Below are positions 44,768-57,414 of a DNA stretch of 64,000 nucleotides, piece by piece. The notes below the pieces were generated by a model. It was not told where the DNA came from. It saw only the letters and a program-made list of their open reading frames with translations, and did no database searches. Each line of letters begins with the position of its first letter. The first letter of the stretch is position 1. A program made the position numbers and the translations under genes. Source of the DNA: Malikia granosa (GTDB taxonomy: Bacteria; Pseudomonadota; Gammaproteobacteria; Burkholderiales; Burkholderiaceae_C); contig NZ_PVLQ01000011.1 in assembly GCF_002980595.1 (NCBI RefSeq), forward strand, positions 1 through 64,000, read 5' to 3'.

Positions 44768-46486
44768 TCAGAAGGTTTCCCAGTCGCCGTGCCCGCTGCT
44801 GGCCGGTGCAGCCTGCCGGGCGGCGCTCGCCGGCGCGACCGCATGGGGTTCGGCAGCACGGACGGCCGGCGCCACCAGGTGCTGATGGCTGGACTGCGGC
44901 CGGCTCCGGGCAAGGCCGCTGTCGTGATGGCCCAGCTTGAAGACCGACACCGCCTGCACCAGCTCCTGGGCCTGGTCCTTCAGGCTGGTCGCGGCCGCCG
45001 CCATCTCCTCGACCAAGGCCGCGTTCTGCTGCGTCGCCTGGTCCATCTGCATCACCGCCTCGCCCACCTGACCCACGCCCGAGCTCTGCTCGGCGCTCGC
45101 CGCGCTGATCTCGCCCATGATGTCGGTCACGCGCTTGATCCCCGCGACCACCTCGTTCATCGTCGCCCCCGCCTGGTCCACCTGCAGCGAACCCTGCTCG
45201 ACCCGGTCGACGCTGGTCGTGATCAGGCCCTTGATCTCCTTGGCCGCCTCGGCGCTGCGCACCGCCAGGCTGCGCACCTCTGCCGCCACCACAGCGAAGC
45301 CGCGCCCCTGCTCGCCAGCGCGCGCCGCCTCCACCGAGGCGTTCAGTGCCAGGATGTTGGTCTGGAACGCGATGCCGTCGATCACGCCGATGATGTCGGC
45401 GATGCGGCGCGAGCTGTCGTTGATGCCCTTCATCGTGTCGACCACCTGGGCCACCACTTCGCCGCCCCGGACCGCGATCTCGCTGGCGCTCTGGGCCAGC
45501 TGGTTGGCCTGGCGCGCGTTGTCCGAGTTCTGCCGCACGGTCGAGCCGAGCTGCTCCATCGAGGCCGAGGTCTGCTCCAGCGCGCTGGCCTGGTTCTCGG
45601 TGCGCGAGGACAGGTCCATATTGCCCTGGGCGATCTCGGAACTGGCCGAAGCCACGCCGTCGGCACTGGCGAGCACCGACTGGACCGTCTTGACCAGTCC
45701 GCTCTGCATGCGGTCGAGCGAACGCAGCAGCTGGCCGGTCTCGTCCTGGGACTTGACCTCGATCCGGTTGCCCAGGTCACCGCCGGCAATCCGGTCGGCC
45801 ACCGCGACCGCCTGGCCCAGCGGCACGGTGATGCCGCGCGCAATCAGCCAGCTCGCCAGGGTGGCGGCGGCCACCGCCACCAGGGAGGCGACGATCAGCT
45901 GGATCTCCTGCGCCAGATAGGCGGCTTCCGCCTCCTGCTTCAGCTGGCCGGTACGGGTCTCGGCCGCTTCGGTATAGGCCTGGGTGGCCTGGCGCAATTC
46001 GGCCAGCAGCGGGCGGCACTCGTCATTGATCTTGGCGATGGCCTCGGCCGTCTTGCCCTGCAGCGCCAGATCGACGATGGACAGCGCCACCGGGCCATAG
46101 CGCTGCTCGACGCGCTCGATGCCGGCGACCAGTTCACGCCCCTGCGCCGTGGTGTTGGTGGCGCTGCTGATCAACTGCTTGAGCTGGACCAGGCTGGACT
46201 GGACCGCCTCATGCGCTTGCTGGACATTGGCCTTCTCGCGCGCCACCTCCTCGGGCTTGCTGGCCAGGACCAGGTTGCGGGCGGCGATGGCCCGGTTGTC
46301 GACCGCCGCCTGGATATGCGCCGCCAGCGTGGCACGCGCATTGAGTCCGTCGACATAGTCCATGAAGCGCTGGTTGGCCGCATTGAGCGCCAGCAGGGAC
46401 AGCCCTGCCACCAGCAAGACCAGAGCCGCGATGCCCCCAAAGGCCAGGGTCAGCTTGAGCCGGACCGACATATCGCGCAAGTTCAT
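44768..46486 (-). CDS. methyl-accepting chemotaxis protein with four-helix-bundle sensor
   Basis: 572-residue chemoreceptor. TM1 at about residues 10-32, a helical ligand domain of the 4HB_MCP type (about 33-190), TM2 near 193-212, HAMP, then the signalling coil with tip [22 protein letters not shown]. The last residues, DWETF, match the CheR/CheB-tethering pentapeptide of Tar/Tsr type, joined by a His/Pro/Ala-rich flexible linker. ATG 46486 has AGGTGG upstream; a longer frame lacks a ribosome site. The middle 682 bases are almost identical, inverted, to the receptor at 32210-33766, while the sensor domains are unrelated. Confidence 0.95.
   Translation of the reverse strand: MNLRDMSVRLKLTLAFGGIAALVLLVAGLSLLALNAANQRFMDYVDGLNARATLAAHIQAAVDNRAIAARNLVLASKPEEVAREKANVQQAHEAVQSSLVQLKQLISSATNTTAQGRELVAGIERVEQRYGPVALSIVDLALQGKTAEAIAKINDECRPLLAELRQATQAYTEAAETRTGQLKQEAEAAYLAQEIQLIVASLVAVAAATLASWLIARGITVPLGQAVAVADRIAGGDLGNRIEVKSQDETGQLLRSLDRMQSGLVKTVQSVLASADGVASASSEIAQGNMDLSSRTENQASALEQTSASMEQLGSTVRQNSDNARQANQLAQSASEIAVRGGEVVAQVVDTMKGINDSSRRIADIIGVIDGIAFQTNILALNASVEAARAGEQGRGFAVVAAEVRSLAVRSAEAAKEIKGLITTSVDRVEQGSLQVDQAGATMNEVVAGIKRVTDIMGEISAASAEQSSGVGQVGEAVMQMDQATQQNAALVEEMAAAATSLKDQAQELVQAVSVFKLGHHDSGLARSRPQSSHQHLVAPAVRAAEPHAVAPASAARQAAPASSGHGDWETF
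44954..45635 (-). repeat. chemoreceptor signalling-domain repeat, copy 2 (inverted pair)
   Basis: Inverted partner of 33058-33739, same length, no insertions or deletions, roughly 97% identical by eye. The two copies face each other across about 11.2 kb. Confidence 0.85.
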
Positions 46487-46796
46487 TTTCACCACCTTTT
46501 TATAGGATACCAACCGACCACCTACAGAAACCAAAAGCAAATCAATCACTCCAAGAATGCTGCAGGAGTAATTCACTCAAATAACTTTAATTAATATGTT
46601 TATTCTAATCAATATGCCCAATTGGTCAACAAAGACTGAGCAATCCTTGAGGTCAATCAAGGTCTGGCGATGACAGGGACGTCCTGGCGCCCCCTCCCGG
46701 CACTCGCCTCGCGGCACTGGCTACGTAGGAGTACGTAAGAGGCCGGGTCGATTTATCGCCTAAAACGTGGCTACAAATACAAGCTGGAGACAATTC
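46487..46796. promoter_or_regulatory. AT-rich divergent promoter region between two chemoreceptor genes
   Basis: 310 bases without a gene. The left half (46500-46640) is strikingly AT-rich for this genome, including runs such as AATAACTTTAATTAATA near 46580. No sigma28-type promoter of good quality is seen. Near the right end the motif ATTTATCGCCTAAAACG (46751-46767) recurs, with a two-base insertion, 29 bases before the nitrobindin-like gene at 58743. Confidence 0.5.
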
Positions 46797-47930
46797 GTGA
46801 TTTTTTCGAACCTGAGGATAGGCACCCTGCTGGGGCTGGCGTTCGGCAGCCTGCTGCTATTGACCACGGCGATGCTGATGCTGGCCCTCCACGGCCTGGA
46901 CCAGATCGGGGCGGCCCATGCAGCGCTGGCGACCGACCTGGGCACGACGCGCTTCATGCTGTACGGCCTGTTTGGCCTGACGGTGCTGTGCGGCATAGGA
47001 ATCAGCTATGGCCTGACACGCGCCATCACGGAACCGCTGGGAGAAGCCATCCTGATTGCCGAAACCGTCGCCGCCGGCGACCTGAGCCAAGAGTTCAGCA
47101 CCCAGCGGGGCGGGGAGTTCGGCCGCCTGATCCGGGCACTCGGGAACATGGAAGACACGCTGACCGACCTGGTGAGCCGGATCAAGGCCTCCTCGGACTC
47201 GATCAGCGTCGCCTCGCAAGCCATCGCGAAGGGCAACACGGACCTGGCCCGGCGCACGGAAGAGCAGGCGGCCTCGGTCGAGGAAACCACCTCCAGCATG
47301 CAGCAGCTGACCTCCACCGTGCTGCAGAACTCCGAACGGGCGGATTCAGCCAGCGAGCTCGCCAGCCACGCGTCCGGCATTGCCGAACGCGGCGGCAAGG
47401 TGGTGGGTCAGGTGGTGCAGACCATGGAGGTCATCAGCAACAGTTCGCGCCAGATCGGCGACATCATCGCCGTGATCGACGGCATCGCCTTCCAGACCAA
47501 CATCCTGGCACTCAATGCGGCGGTGGAAGCGGCCAGGGCCGGCGAGCAGGGGCGTGGCTTTGCCGTGGTGGCCGGCGAGGTGCGCAGCCTGGCGCAGCGC
47601 AGCGCCACGGCAGCCAAGGAGATCGGACAGCTGATCAGCGATTCGGTCCGGCATGTCGGTGACGGCGCCCATCTGGTCCATCAGGCAGGGCAGACGATGC
47701 AGGAGATTGTCCAGGAGGTCAAGCGCGTCACCAGCATCCTGGGCGAGATCTCGACCGCCTCCGGCCAACAGCGCGAAGGCCTGCAGCAGGTCAACCTGGC
47801 CATGAACCACCTGGATGGCGTGACCCAGCACAACGTGACCCAGGTGGACAAGGCGGCCGAGGCCGCGCTGGAACTGGCGCAGCAGGCGCAGCAGCTCGAC
47901 CAGGTGGTCGGCGCCTTCAAGCTCGACTGA
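46797..47930 (+). CDS. methyl-accepting chemotaxis protein lacking a sensor domain
   Basis: 377 residues. Two TM segments (about 9-31 and 53-72) are separated by only some 20 residues, so there is no periplasmic ligand domain. A HAMP-like region follows ([24 protein letters not shown]) and then the signalling coil with tip [22 protein letters not shown] near 235. I choose GTG 46797 because TGGAGA lies six bases upstream; a GTG ten codons earlier has no ribosome site and no ATG is available. It may sense membrane or cytoplasmic state, or work through the neighbouring receptor's arrays. The signalling domain differs from those of the two repeat-bearing receptors. Confidence 0.9.
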   Translation: MIFSNLRIGTLLGLAFGSLLLLTTAMLMLALHGLDQIGAAHAALATDLGTTRFMLYGLFGLTVLCGIGISYGLTRAITEPLGEAILIAETVAAGDLSQEFSTQRGGEFGRLIRALGNMEDTLTDLVSRIKASSDSISVASQAIAKGNTDLARRTEEQAASVEETTSSMQQLTSTVLQNSERADSASELASHASGIAERGGKVVGQVVQTMEVISNSSRQIGDIIAVIDGIAFQTNILALNAAVEAARAGEQGRGFAVVAGEVRSLAQRSATAAKEIGQLISDSVRHVGDGAHLVHQAGQTMQEIVQEVKRVTSILGEISTASGQQREGLQQVNLAMNHLDGVTQHNVTQVDKAAEAALELAQQAQQLDQVVGAFKLD

Positions 47931-47940
47931 CAGGCCGCCG

Positions 47941-47963
47941 GACCGTGCGGCTTAGGCACGGTC
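47941..47963. terminator. hairpin between convergent chemoreceptor and slyD
   Basis: Perfect eight-base-pair inverted repeat GACCGTGC/GCACGGTC with a seven-base loop, 10 bases after the chemoreceptor stop and 15 before that of slyD. No T tract, so a weak terminator at best. Confidence 0.4.
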
Positions 47964-47977
47964 GCGTCAGAGCCGCT

Positions 47978-48454
47978 TCAGTGGTGGTGACCGTGCGCGC
48001 CATGCGCGTGGCCATGGGCGACTTCCTCGGCCGAGGCGGCCTGGACGTCGACCACCTTGAGGCTGAAGCGCAGCGTCTTGCCGGCATGCGGATGGTTGCC
48101 GTCCAGGATCACCTGCGGGCCCTTGATCTTGACCACGGTGAAGATGCGCTCGCCGCCGTCATCGGCGACGCCGCGCAGGGTGCCGCCAACCTTGACGCCG
48201 GGCGGGAAATCGGCCTTCGAGATGGTCTGCACCAGGCTCTCGTCGCGCTCGCCGAAGGCATCGGCGGGCTCGAGCACCACGGTGGTCGCGAAGCCGGCCT
48301 GCTGGCCTTCGAGCGCGGCCTCGATCTTCTCGAAGGTATTGCCATAGCCGCCATGCAGATAGGCCATCGGCTCGGGGCTGGTTTCGAGCAGCTTGCCCTG
48401 GGCATCGGAAACCTGGTAGGTGATCGTGACGACGGTGTCTTTGGTGATTTGCAT
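47978..48454 (-). CDS. slyD: FKBP-type peptidyl-prolyl isomerase SlyD
   Basis: 158 residues. FKBP domain with the insert-in-flap typical of SlyD: MQITKDTVVTITYQVSDAQG, YLHGGYGNTFEKIEAALEG near residue 33, EPADAFGERD near 65 and GNHPHAGKTLRF near 117. The C-terminus is His-rich (HGHAHGAHGHHH), the nickel-binding tail that lets SlyD deliver nickel to hydrogenase and act as a metallochaperone. ATG 48454 chosen; an upstream reading has no family match. Confidence 0.95.
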   Translation of the reverse strand: MQITKDTVVTITYQVSDAQGKLLETSPEPMAYLHGGYGNTFEKIEAALEGQQAGFATTVVLEPADAFGERDESLVQTISKADFPPGVKVGGTLRGVADDGGERIFTVVKIKGPQVILDGNHPHAGKTLRFSLKVVDVQAASAEEVAHGHAHGAHGHHH

Positions 48455-48538
48455 GGGGAGTTTCCGGGCAGCGTTGAAAGGAAAGGCGTGATTGTGCCGG
48501 CTTTGCCGCCACCCCGCCGGGCGCACGGGCAGGCCGGG

Positions 48539-49381
48539 TCAGCGCGGACGCACGCTGACTTCGGCGCTCGTGATGTCGACCAGGCCGGAGGCGGTCTGCA
48601 GCCGCAGCGCGCCGTCCGGCCCGACGCCGGCAGCCAGCCCCTGCTGGCCGTCGGACAGGCGCAGCTCGAGGCCGGCCAATGCATCGCGCGCGGCGAAGCG
48701 GGCCGCGAAGGCGGCGAAGCCCGCGCGCTCGAAGGCCTGCAGGTCCTGCACCAGGGCCGGCACCACGGCAGCCAGCCACTGGCCGGCATCGCGGCCGGCA
48801 AGCAGCTCGCACAGCGCGGCCGGCGGCACCGGCGGCAGGGCCACGGCGGCGGCCTCGTCGACGAGGCCGGCATCCGGGCGCAGCTGGGCCGGCTCGGGCA
48901 GCTCGACGTTCAGGCCGACGCCGATCACCGCATAGCGCTGCGCGCCCAGCGTGGCAGCCTCGATCAGGATGCCGCCGAGCTTGCGCCCGCGCCACCAGAG
49001 GTCGTTCGGCCACTTGAGCCGGAGCTCGGGATGCAGGCTCTCGGCCAGGCTGACACCGACCGTCAGCGACAGGCCGGACCAGTCCGCCGGCTGGAAAGGC
49101 AGGCCGAGCGAGAAGGTCAGCGAGCCGCCGGGCCGGCTGTGCCAGGTCTTGCCGCGCCGGCCGCGCCCGGCGCTCTGCTCGAGCGCGACCAGCAGGGTCG
49201 GCGCGCGCTCGCCGGCACGGGCACGCCGCATCAGCTCGGTATTGGTCGAGGCTATGCTCGGCAGCACCTCGACCGAGAAGTCGGGCCAGTGCGGATAGAC
49301 CGCCTGCCAGATGCCTTCGGCCTGGCGCGTCAGGACCTGCAGCGCCGCCTGCTGGCTGCCGGTCGGATCGGGCCCGTTCAT
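48539..49381 (-). CDS. birA: biotin--[acetyl-CoA-carboxylase] ligase, monofunctional
   Basis: 280-residue biotin protein ligase, which activates biotin to biotinyl-AMP and attaches it to the carboxyl carrier protein. The catalytic core is visible: SIASTNTELMRR near residue 42, GRGRRGKTWHS near 75 (adenylate loop), LKWPNDLWWRGRKLGGILIEA near 122-142 and VIGVGLNVELP near 152. The N-terminal DNA-binding winged helix of E. coli BirA is absent, so it cannot act as the bio repressor. The ATG (49381) overlaps the stop of the SET gene by four bases (ATGA), so the two are coupled. Confidence 0.93.
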   Translation of the reverse strand: MNGPDPTGSQQAALQVLTRQAEGIWQAVYPHWPDFSVEVLPSIASTNTELMRRARAGERAPTLLVALEQSAGRGRRGKTWHSRPGGSLTFSLGLPFQPADWSGLSLTVGVSLAESLHPELRLKWPNDLWWRGRKLGGILIEAATLGAQRYAVIGVGLNVELPEPAQLRPDAGLVDEAAAVALPPVPPAALCELLAGRDAGQWLAAVVPALVQDLQAFERAGFAAFAARFAARDALAGLELRLSDGQQGLAAGVGPDGALRLQTASGLVDITSAEVSVRPR

Positions 49382-49905
49382 GCCGCCTGCCCTCGGGATG
49401 CCTTGCTCGGTGGCCGCTTGGGCGCCAGCATGGTGCCGCGGCAATGGGCGCTGCCGCAGTGGCAGGCATACTCGGCCTTGAGCTTGGCCGTGTAGCGCCC
49501 GTCGACCACCAGGCCATAGTCGAAGAACAGCTCCTCGCCGGCCTTGATGTCGCGCAGCGCGTGGATGAAGACCCGCTTGCGCCAGTCTTCCTCGGCCTCG
49601 CAATTCGGTTCGCAGCTGTGGTTGATCCAGCGCGAGGAATTGCCACCGACCCCACCATCGATCACATGGCCGTCGTCGATGTGGAAGTAGAAGGTGTGGT
49701 TGGGCTGGGCCGGGTCATGCGGATGACGGCGCAGCGCCTCGTCCCAGCTGATGACCTCGCCGGTGTACTCGATCAGCGGCTCGCCGGCCGCCAGGTCGAC
49801 GACGGCGAACACGCCCTTGCCATGCACGCCGGAGCGGCGCACCTGCAGGCGGCGCCGCGGCTGGGCGGCGCTGGCGGGGGAAGAAACTGCGTTGCCGTCG
49901 GCCAT
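49378..49905 (-). CDS. SET-domain protein lysine methyltransferase
   Basis: 175 residues: nearly the whole protein is a SET domain with post-SET. Elements in order: RRSGVHGKGVFAVVDLAAGE near residue 23, EYTGEVIS near 46, NHTFYFHIDDGHVIDG near 68, RWINHSCEPNCEAE near 90 (the pseudoknot NHS-C-x-PN that binds S-adenosylmethionine), EELFFDYG near 122 with the catalytic Tyr, and the post-SET CHCGSAHCRG near 146. All active-site features are retained. Bacterial SET proteins methylate lysines on histone-like or other proteins; the target here is unknown. ATG 49905 chosen because it is followed by the family's N-terminus. It forms an operon with birA and is divergent from topB. Confidence 0.9.
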   Translation of the reverse strand: MADGNAVSSPASAAQPRRRLQVRRSGVHGKGVFAVVDLAAGEPLIEYTGEVISWDEALRRHPHDPAQPNHTFYFHIDDGHVIDGGVGGNSSRWINHSCEPNCEAEEDWRKRVFIHALRDIKAGEELFFDYGLVVDGRYTAKLKAEYACHCGSAHCRGTMLAPKRPPSKASRGQAA

Positions 49906-49938
49906 GGGCCAAATTTTTGGTATGGTGAATTCATGCAG

Positions 49939-49981
49939 GTGCGCGCGAGTGCGCACACACAGATGCGCGCAGGCGCGCACG
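49939..49981. promoter_or_regulatory. alternating GC/AC tract with two hairpins between SET and topB
   Basis: In the 92-base divergent spacer there is a 43-base tract composed of alternating purine-pyrimidine runs (49939-49947, 49949-49961, 49963-49971, 49973-49981). It contains two inverted repeats: GTGCGC/GCGCAC (49939-49944 with 49951-49956) and TGCGCGC/GCGCGCA (49964-49970 with 49973-49979). Such tracts can form Z-DNA or cruciforms under negative supercoiling. Confidence 0.6.
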
Positions 49982-49997
49982 GGAGCAGATTGTAGAG

Positions 49998-52703
<2,706 letters not shown>

Positions 52704-52709
52704 GGCCGC

Positions 52710-54218
52710 TCAGGCGCCCGGCCAAGCGCCATCCGGCGCCGGGCGCGGCGGAAAGCTCACCGTGACCCTGAGGCCGCGGCGCGTGCCCTGGCCCGGGTGC
52801 GCATCGGCCAGCTCGACCGTGGCGCGGTACTGCTGCGCGACCTCGCTGACGATGGCCAGCCCCAGGCCCGAGCCATCGACGTTGCTGCCCAGCACGCGGT
52901 AGAAGGGCTGGAACACCAGCTCGCGCTCGGACTCGGGGATGCCGGGGCCGTCGTCCTCGACCTCGAGCTGCTGGGCGCCGCTCTCGCCGTCGAGCCGCAC
53001 CCGCACCGTCACCACGCCGCCGGCCGGCGTGTAGTGGATCGCGTTGTCGACCAGGTTGCGCACCAGCTCCTGCAGCAGGGTCGGGTTGCCGTCGAGCAGG
53101 CAGGCCTCGGGTATGCGGTCCGGCCCCTCGTAGCCGAGGTCGATGCGCTTGTCCTGCGCCAGCGGGAAGGAATCGGCGATCACCTCGGTCGCGAGGTCGC
53201 CGAGATCGACCGGCTCGCTCGGCAGCGCACGCCCGGTGGTCTCGGCGCGCGCCAGCGACAGCAGCTGATTCACGGTGTGGGTCGCGCGCACGCTCGAGCG
53301 CGTGATCTGCTGCAGGCAGCGCCTGACCTCCTCGGCATCCTGCGCGCGCAGCGCCATGTCGGCCTGCATGCGCAAGCCCGCCAGCGGGGTCCGGAGCTGG
53401 TGCGCGGCATCGGCCAGGAAGCGCCGCTGCGTCGTCAGCGACACCGCCAGCCGCTCGAGCAGGTCGTTGATCGAGCCCACCAGCGGCGTCACCTCCTGCG
53501 GGATCAACTCCTGCTCGAGCGGGCTCAGGTCGTCGGGCTTGCGCGCGCGGATGCGCTGCTCGAGCTCGTTGAGCGGCCGGATGCCGCGCACCAGCGCCAT
53601 CCAGACCAGCAGCACCGCCAGCGGCAGGGTGACGAACTGCGGCACCATCACGCCCTTGATGATCTCGGTCGCCAGCCGCGAGCGCTTGCCCAGCGTCTCG
53701 GCCACCTGCAGCAGCACCAGCTGCTCGTCGCGCTCGCCGCGCGCGATCCAGGTATAGGCCACCCGCACCTCCTCGCCGCGGATCTGGTCGTCGCGCAGGC
53801 GCACATGGCCGGCATCGGGCAGCACATAGTTGGGCGGCGCCGGGAATTCGGGGTCGCCGCTGATGAACTGGCCATCGGCCTTGCGCACCACGTAGAACAC
53901 CTGGTCGGTGTCGTCGGCGCGCAGCAGGTCGCGCGCCTGCGGGGTCAGGTTGAACTGCGGCTGCCCGCTGCGCAGCACGACAAACTGCGTCAGCGCCTGC
54001 AGGTTGAACTCGAGCGCGCGGTCGAAGGGCTTGTTCGCGATGCCCTGGGCGACGAACCAGGTCAGCGCCAGCGACAGCGGCCACAGCAGCAGCAGCGGCG
54101 TCAGCATCCAGTCCAGGATCTCGCCGAACAGGCTGCGCTGCTCGCGCTGGAACAGCCCGAACGCGGTCGTGCCGCGCAGGCGGGCCGGACGGTCGGAATC
54201 AGCCGGGGATTTTTTCAA
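52710..54218 (-). CDS. TctE-like sensor histidine kinase
   Basis: 502-residue kinase with the N-terminal 2CSK_N domain: TM1 near residues 33-60, a periplasmic loop of about 130 residues (FNLQALTQF to VAETLGKRS), TM2 near 190-212, HAMP, then HisKA (FLADAAHQLRTPLAGLRMQ; His near residue 273), N box NLVDNAIHYTPAGG, G1 DDGPGIPESER and G2 GSGLGLAIV. The start is uncertain: TTG 54218 overlaps the regulator gene by 20 bases; the first ATG is 38 codons later, inside the TM region, so the TTG is likelier. Similar kinases sense tricarboxylates, but no tct transporter genes lie here. Confidence 0.88.
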   Translation of the reverse strand: MKKSPADSDRPARLRGTTAFGLFQREQRSLFGEILDWMLTPLLLLWPLSLALTWFVAQGIANKPFDRALEFNLQALTQFVVLRSGQPQFNLTPQARDLLRADDTDQVFYVVRKADGQFISGDPEFPAPPNYVLPDAGHVRLRDDQIRGEEVRVAYTWIARGERDEQLVLLQVAETLGKRSRLATEIIKGVMVPQFVTLPLAVLLVWMALVRGIRPLNELEQRIRARKPDDLSPLEQELIPQEVTPLVGSINDLLERLAVSLTTQRRFLADAAHQLRTPLAGLRMQADMALRAQDAEEVRRCLQQITRSSVRATHTVNQLLSLARAETTGRALPSEPVDLGDLATEVIADSFPLAQDKRIDLGYEGPDRIPEACLLDGNPTLLQELVRNLVDNAIHYTPAGGVVTVRVRLDGESGAQQLEVEDDGPGIPESERELVFQPFYRVLGSNVDGSGLGLAIVSEVAQQYRATVELADAHPGQGTRRGLRVTVSFPPRPAPDGAWPGA

Positions 54219-54873
54219 GGCAGTAACCCAGCCCGCGCACGGTCGCGATCCGGATCGGCCCCTTCTCGATCTTCTTGCGCAGGCGGTGGATGTAGACCTC
54301 GATCGCGTTGTTGCTGACCTCCTCGCCCCATTCGCACAGGCGCTCGACCAGCTGGTCCTTGCTGACCAGGCGACCGGCGCGCTGCAGCAGCACCTCGAGC
54401 AGGCCGAGTTCGCGCGCCGACAGGTCGATCATCTTGCCATCGATGCTCGCGACCCGGCCGGCCTGGTCGTAGACCAGCGGCCCGTGCTTGATCTGGCTGG
54501 TCGCACCGCCCAGGCCGCGCCGCGTCAGCGCGCGCACGCGCGCCTCGAGCTCCTGCAGCGCGAAGGGCTTGGCCATGTAGTCATCGGCGCCATAGTCCAG
54601 GCCCTTGACCCGGTCCTCGACGCTGTCGGCAGCGGTCAGGATCAGCACCGGCAGCGTCGAGCCGCGCGCGCGCAGGCGCTTGAGCACCTCCAGGCCATGC
54701 ATCCTGGGCAGACCGAGGTCGAGGATCAGCAGGTCGAATTCGTGGTTGGTCATCAGCGCCGCGTCGGCTTCGCTGCCGCTCGCGACATGATCGACCGCTG
54801 CACCGGCTGTGCGCAGGATGCGCAACAGTCCATCGGCCAGGACCTGGTCATCTTCTGCAATCAGGATGCGCAT
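54199..54873 (-). CDS. OmpR-family response regulator (TctD/QseB-like)
   Basis: 224 residues. Receiver domain with acidic AEDD near residue 7, phospho-acceptor Asp in LLILDLGLP near 51 and Lys in MAKPFAL near 101, followed by a winged-helix output domain (about 126-220) with ELGLLEVLLQRAGRLVSKDQLV, EVSNNAIEVYIHRLRKKIEKG and RGLGYCLE. Cognate of the overlapping histidine kinase. Targets not evident; divergent or adjacent genes do not form an obvious regulon. Confidence 0.93.
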   Translation of the reverse strand: MRILIAEDDQVLADGLLRILRTAGAAVDHVASGSEADAALMTNHEFDLLILDLGLPRMHGLEVLKRLRARGSTLPVLILTAADSVEDRVKGLDYGADDYMAKPFALQELEARVRALTRRGLGGATSQIKHGPLVYDQAGRVASIDGKMIDLSARELGLLEVLLQRAGRLVSKDQLVERLCEWGEEVSNNAIEVYIHRLRKKIEKGPIRIATVRGLGYCLEKIPG

Positions 54874-54969
54874 GGGATCTCCTCTTGTGACATTCCGGCG
54901 GCCTGGTCGGACTGCCGCGACCGGAACGGCAGCGCCATCCGCGACGCTGCATGTTGTATACGGACTATT

Positions 54970-55506
54970 TTAGGCCCCTGCCCTAGGCCGGCCGGACTGC
55001 GCGCGGCGGCCAGCATCGTAGCCGATCGCGTAGGCCTCGAGGCCCAGCGCGATCACGGTGGCGACCGGCGCGCCAACCTGGTCGCGGAACTCGGCCTCGG
55101 CCTGCTGCACCGCCTGCCGGAACGCCTGCAGCCATTCGAGCCCGACCGGGGTGAAGCGGATGCGACGCGCGCGCGCGTCGAGCGGATCGGGTTCACGCCG
55201 CACCAGGCCCCAGGCCTCGCACTGGTCGACCAGATCGGCCATGGCCTGCTTGCTCATGCCCGCGCTCTGCGCGAGCTCGGTCAGGCGCGCACCGGCCAGC
55301 GGCAGATGGCGCGTGATGTGCACATGGGCCGCTCCGACCTGGCCACGCGCCGCCAGGTTGGACAGCGCCAGCGGCACGTCGAGCGCATGGGCCATCAGCT
55401 CGAGCACCCGCTCGTCGAAGCGGCGCAGCGCATGACCGAGCAGCCGGCCCATGTGGGTCAGCCGCCAGCCCTCGTCGGAGGTAGTGGAATCGAGACTTTT
55501 TTCCAT
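54970..55506 (-). CDS. MarR family transcriptional regulator
   Basis: 178 residues: N-terminal helix LTHMGRLLGHALRRFDERV, winged helix around residues 65-115 (LTELAQSAGMSKQAMADLVDQCEAWGLVRREPDPLDARARRIRFT, the typical MarR helix-turn-helix plus wing with the Asp-Arg-x-Arg tip), and C-terminal dimerisation helices. I use ATG 55506 (MEKSLDST); a TTG six codons earlier is also possible. It faces recA across a 140-base spacer that contains the predicted LexA box, so its own promoter may share that region. Confidence 0.88.
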   Translation of the reverse strand: MEKSLDSTTSDEGWRLTHMGRLLGHALRRFDERVLELMAHALDVPLALSNLAARGQVGAAHVHITRHLPLAGARLTELAQSAGMSKQAMADLVDQCEAWGLVRREPDPLDARARRIRFTPVGLEWLQAFRQAVQQAEAEFRDQVGAPVATVIALGLEAYAIGYDAGRRAQSGRPRAGA

Positions 55507-55522
55507 CGGAAAATGGTAATGC

Positions 55523-55544
55523 AAACTGACTAAAAAAACAGTTT
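55523..55544 (+). promoter_or_regulatory. putative LexA (SOS) operator of recA
   Basis: CTG at 55526-55528 and CAG at 55539-55541 with ten bases between, flanked symmetrically by AAA and TTT (AAACTG...CAGTTT). This fits the CTG-N10-CAG core of proteobacterial LexA boxes with one mismatch in the CTGT-N8-ACAG form. It lies about 103 bases before the recA ATG, near where a -35 element would be. Confidence 0.65.
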
Positions 55545-55646
55545 ATTGATTTCAATTACTCGCTACACTGCATCCCAAGCACTCCAGGCCGAACCGGAAA
55601 TTCCGCTCCAGGGTGCTGCAACCCATTGTTTTTCAAGGAGCCCACC

Positions 55647-56731
<1,085 letters not shown>

Positions 56732-56735
<4 letters not shown>

Positions 56736-57292
56736 GCGGCTGGCGCCGCCCCGACCCGGCGCGCGGTCTGCCGCAACAGCCCGAGGACGAGGCCGGGCGC
56801 GCGCCGACCGACGACCTGGCCGAAGCCGCGCCAGGCCGGCGCACCCGACCCGAACCCTCGCTCAAGGGCCGGGCGCTGCGCTTGCTCTCGATGCGCGAGC
56901 ATTCCCGGCTCGAGCTCGAACGCAAGCTGAGCCAGTACGAGACGCACGAGGGCGAGCTGGCCGAAGCGCTCGACGTGCTGACCGCGCGCGGCTTCATCAG
57001 CGACGAGCGCGTCGCCGACAGCCTGCTGCACCGCAGATCGGCCAAGCTCGGCGCCAGCCGGATCAAGGCCGAGCTGCAGGCCAAGGGCCTGGACGAGACC
57101 GTGGTGCGCGAGGCGGTCGAGCAGCTGCGCGGCACCGAGCTCGAGCGCGCACGCGAAGTGTGGCGCCGCAAGTTCGGCCAGCCACCCGCCGACGCGAGCG
57201 AGCGCGCCAAGCAGATGCGCTTCCTGGCCGCGCGCGGCTTCTCGGGCGAGACTGCCAGGCGGGTGATCGCGGGTGCGGACGACGAGGTCTGA
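56732..57292 (+). CDS. recX: regulatory protein RecX
   Basis: 186-residue RecX, which caps and limits RecA filament growth. After a 45-residue variable Arg/Ala/Pro-rich N-terminus, three tandem three-helix repeats follow: [57 protein letters not shown], and [13 protein letters not shown]...[21 protein letters not shown] 56732 overlaps the recA stop, so translation is coupled, the usual recA-recX arrangement. Confidence 0.95.
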
Positions 57293-57414
57293 GCTGTCGC
57301 CGACCACGGCCCGCGGCGCTGGAGTGGCCACGGCACGGGGTCAGCGAGCAGCATCCTGGTCCGATCGACCCGGACCTATGGCACAGTGAAGGGCATCGAC
57401 ACCAAAGCCGCGAC

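Noticed and set aside
46487-46796. A c-di-GMP (GEMM) riboswitch or sigma28 promoter in the chemoreceptor spacer
   Set aside because: I looked for the GEMM core and for a TAAA-N15-GCCGATAA promoter and found neither on either strand; only the AT-rich stretch and the shared leader motif remain.
46767-46796. GTG 46767 as the start of the third chemoreceptor
   Set aside because: No ribosome site precedes it, while GTG 46797 has TGGAGA at good spacing.
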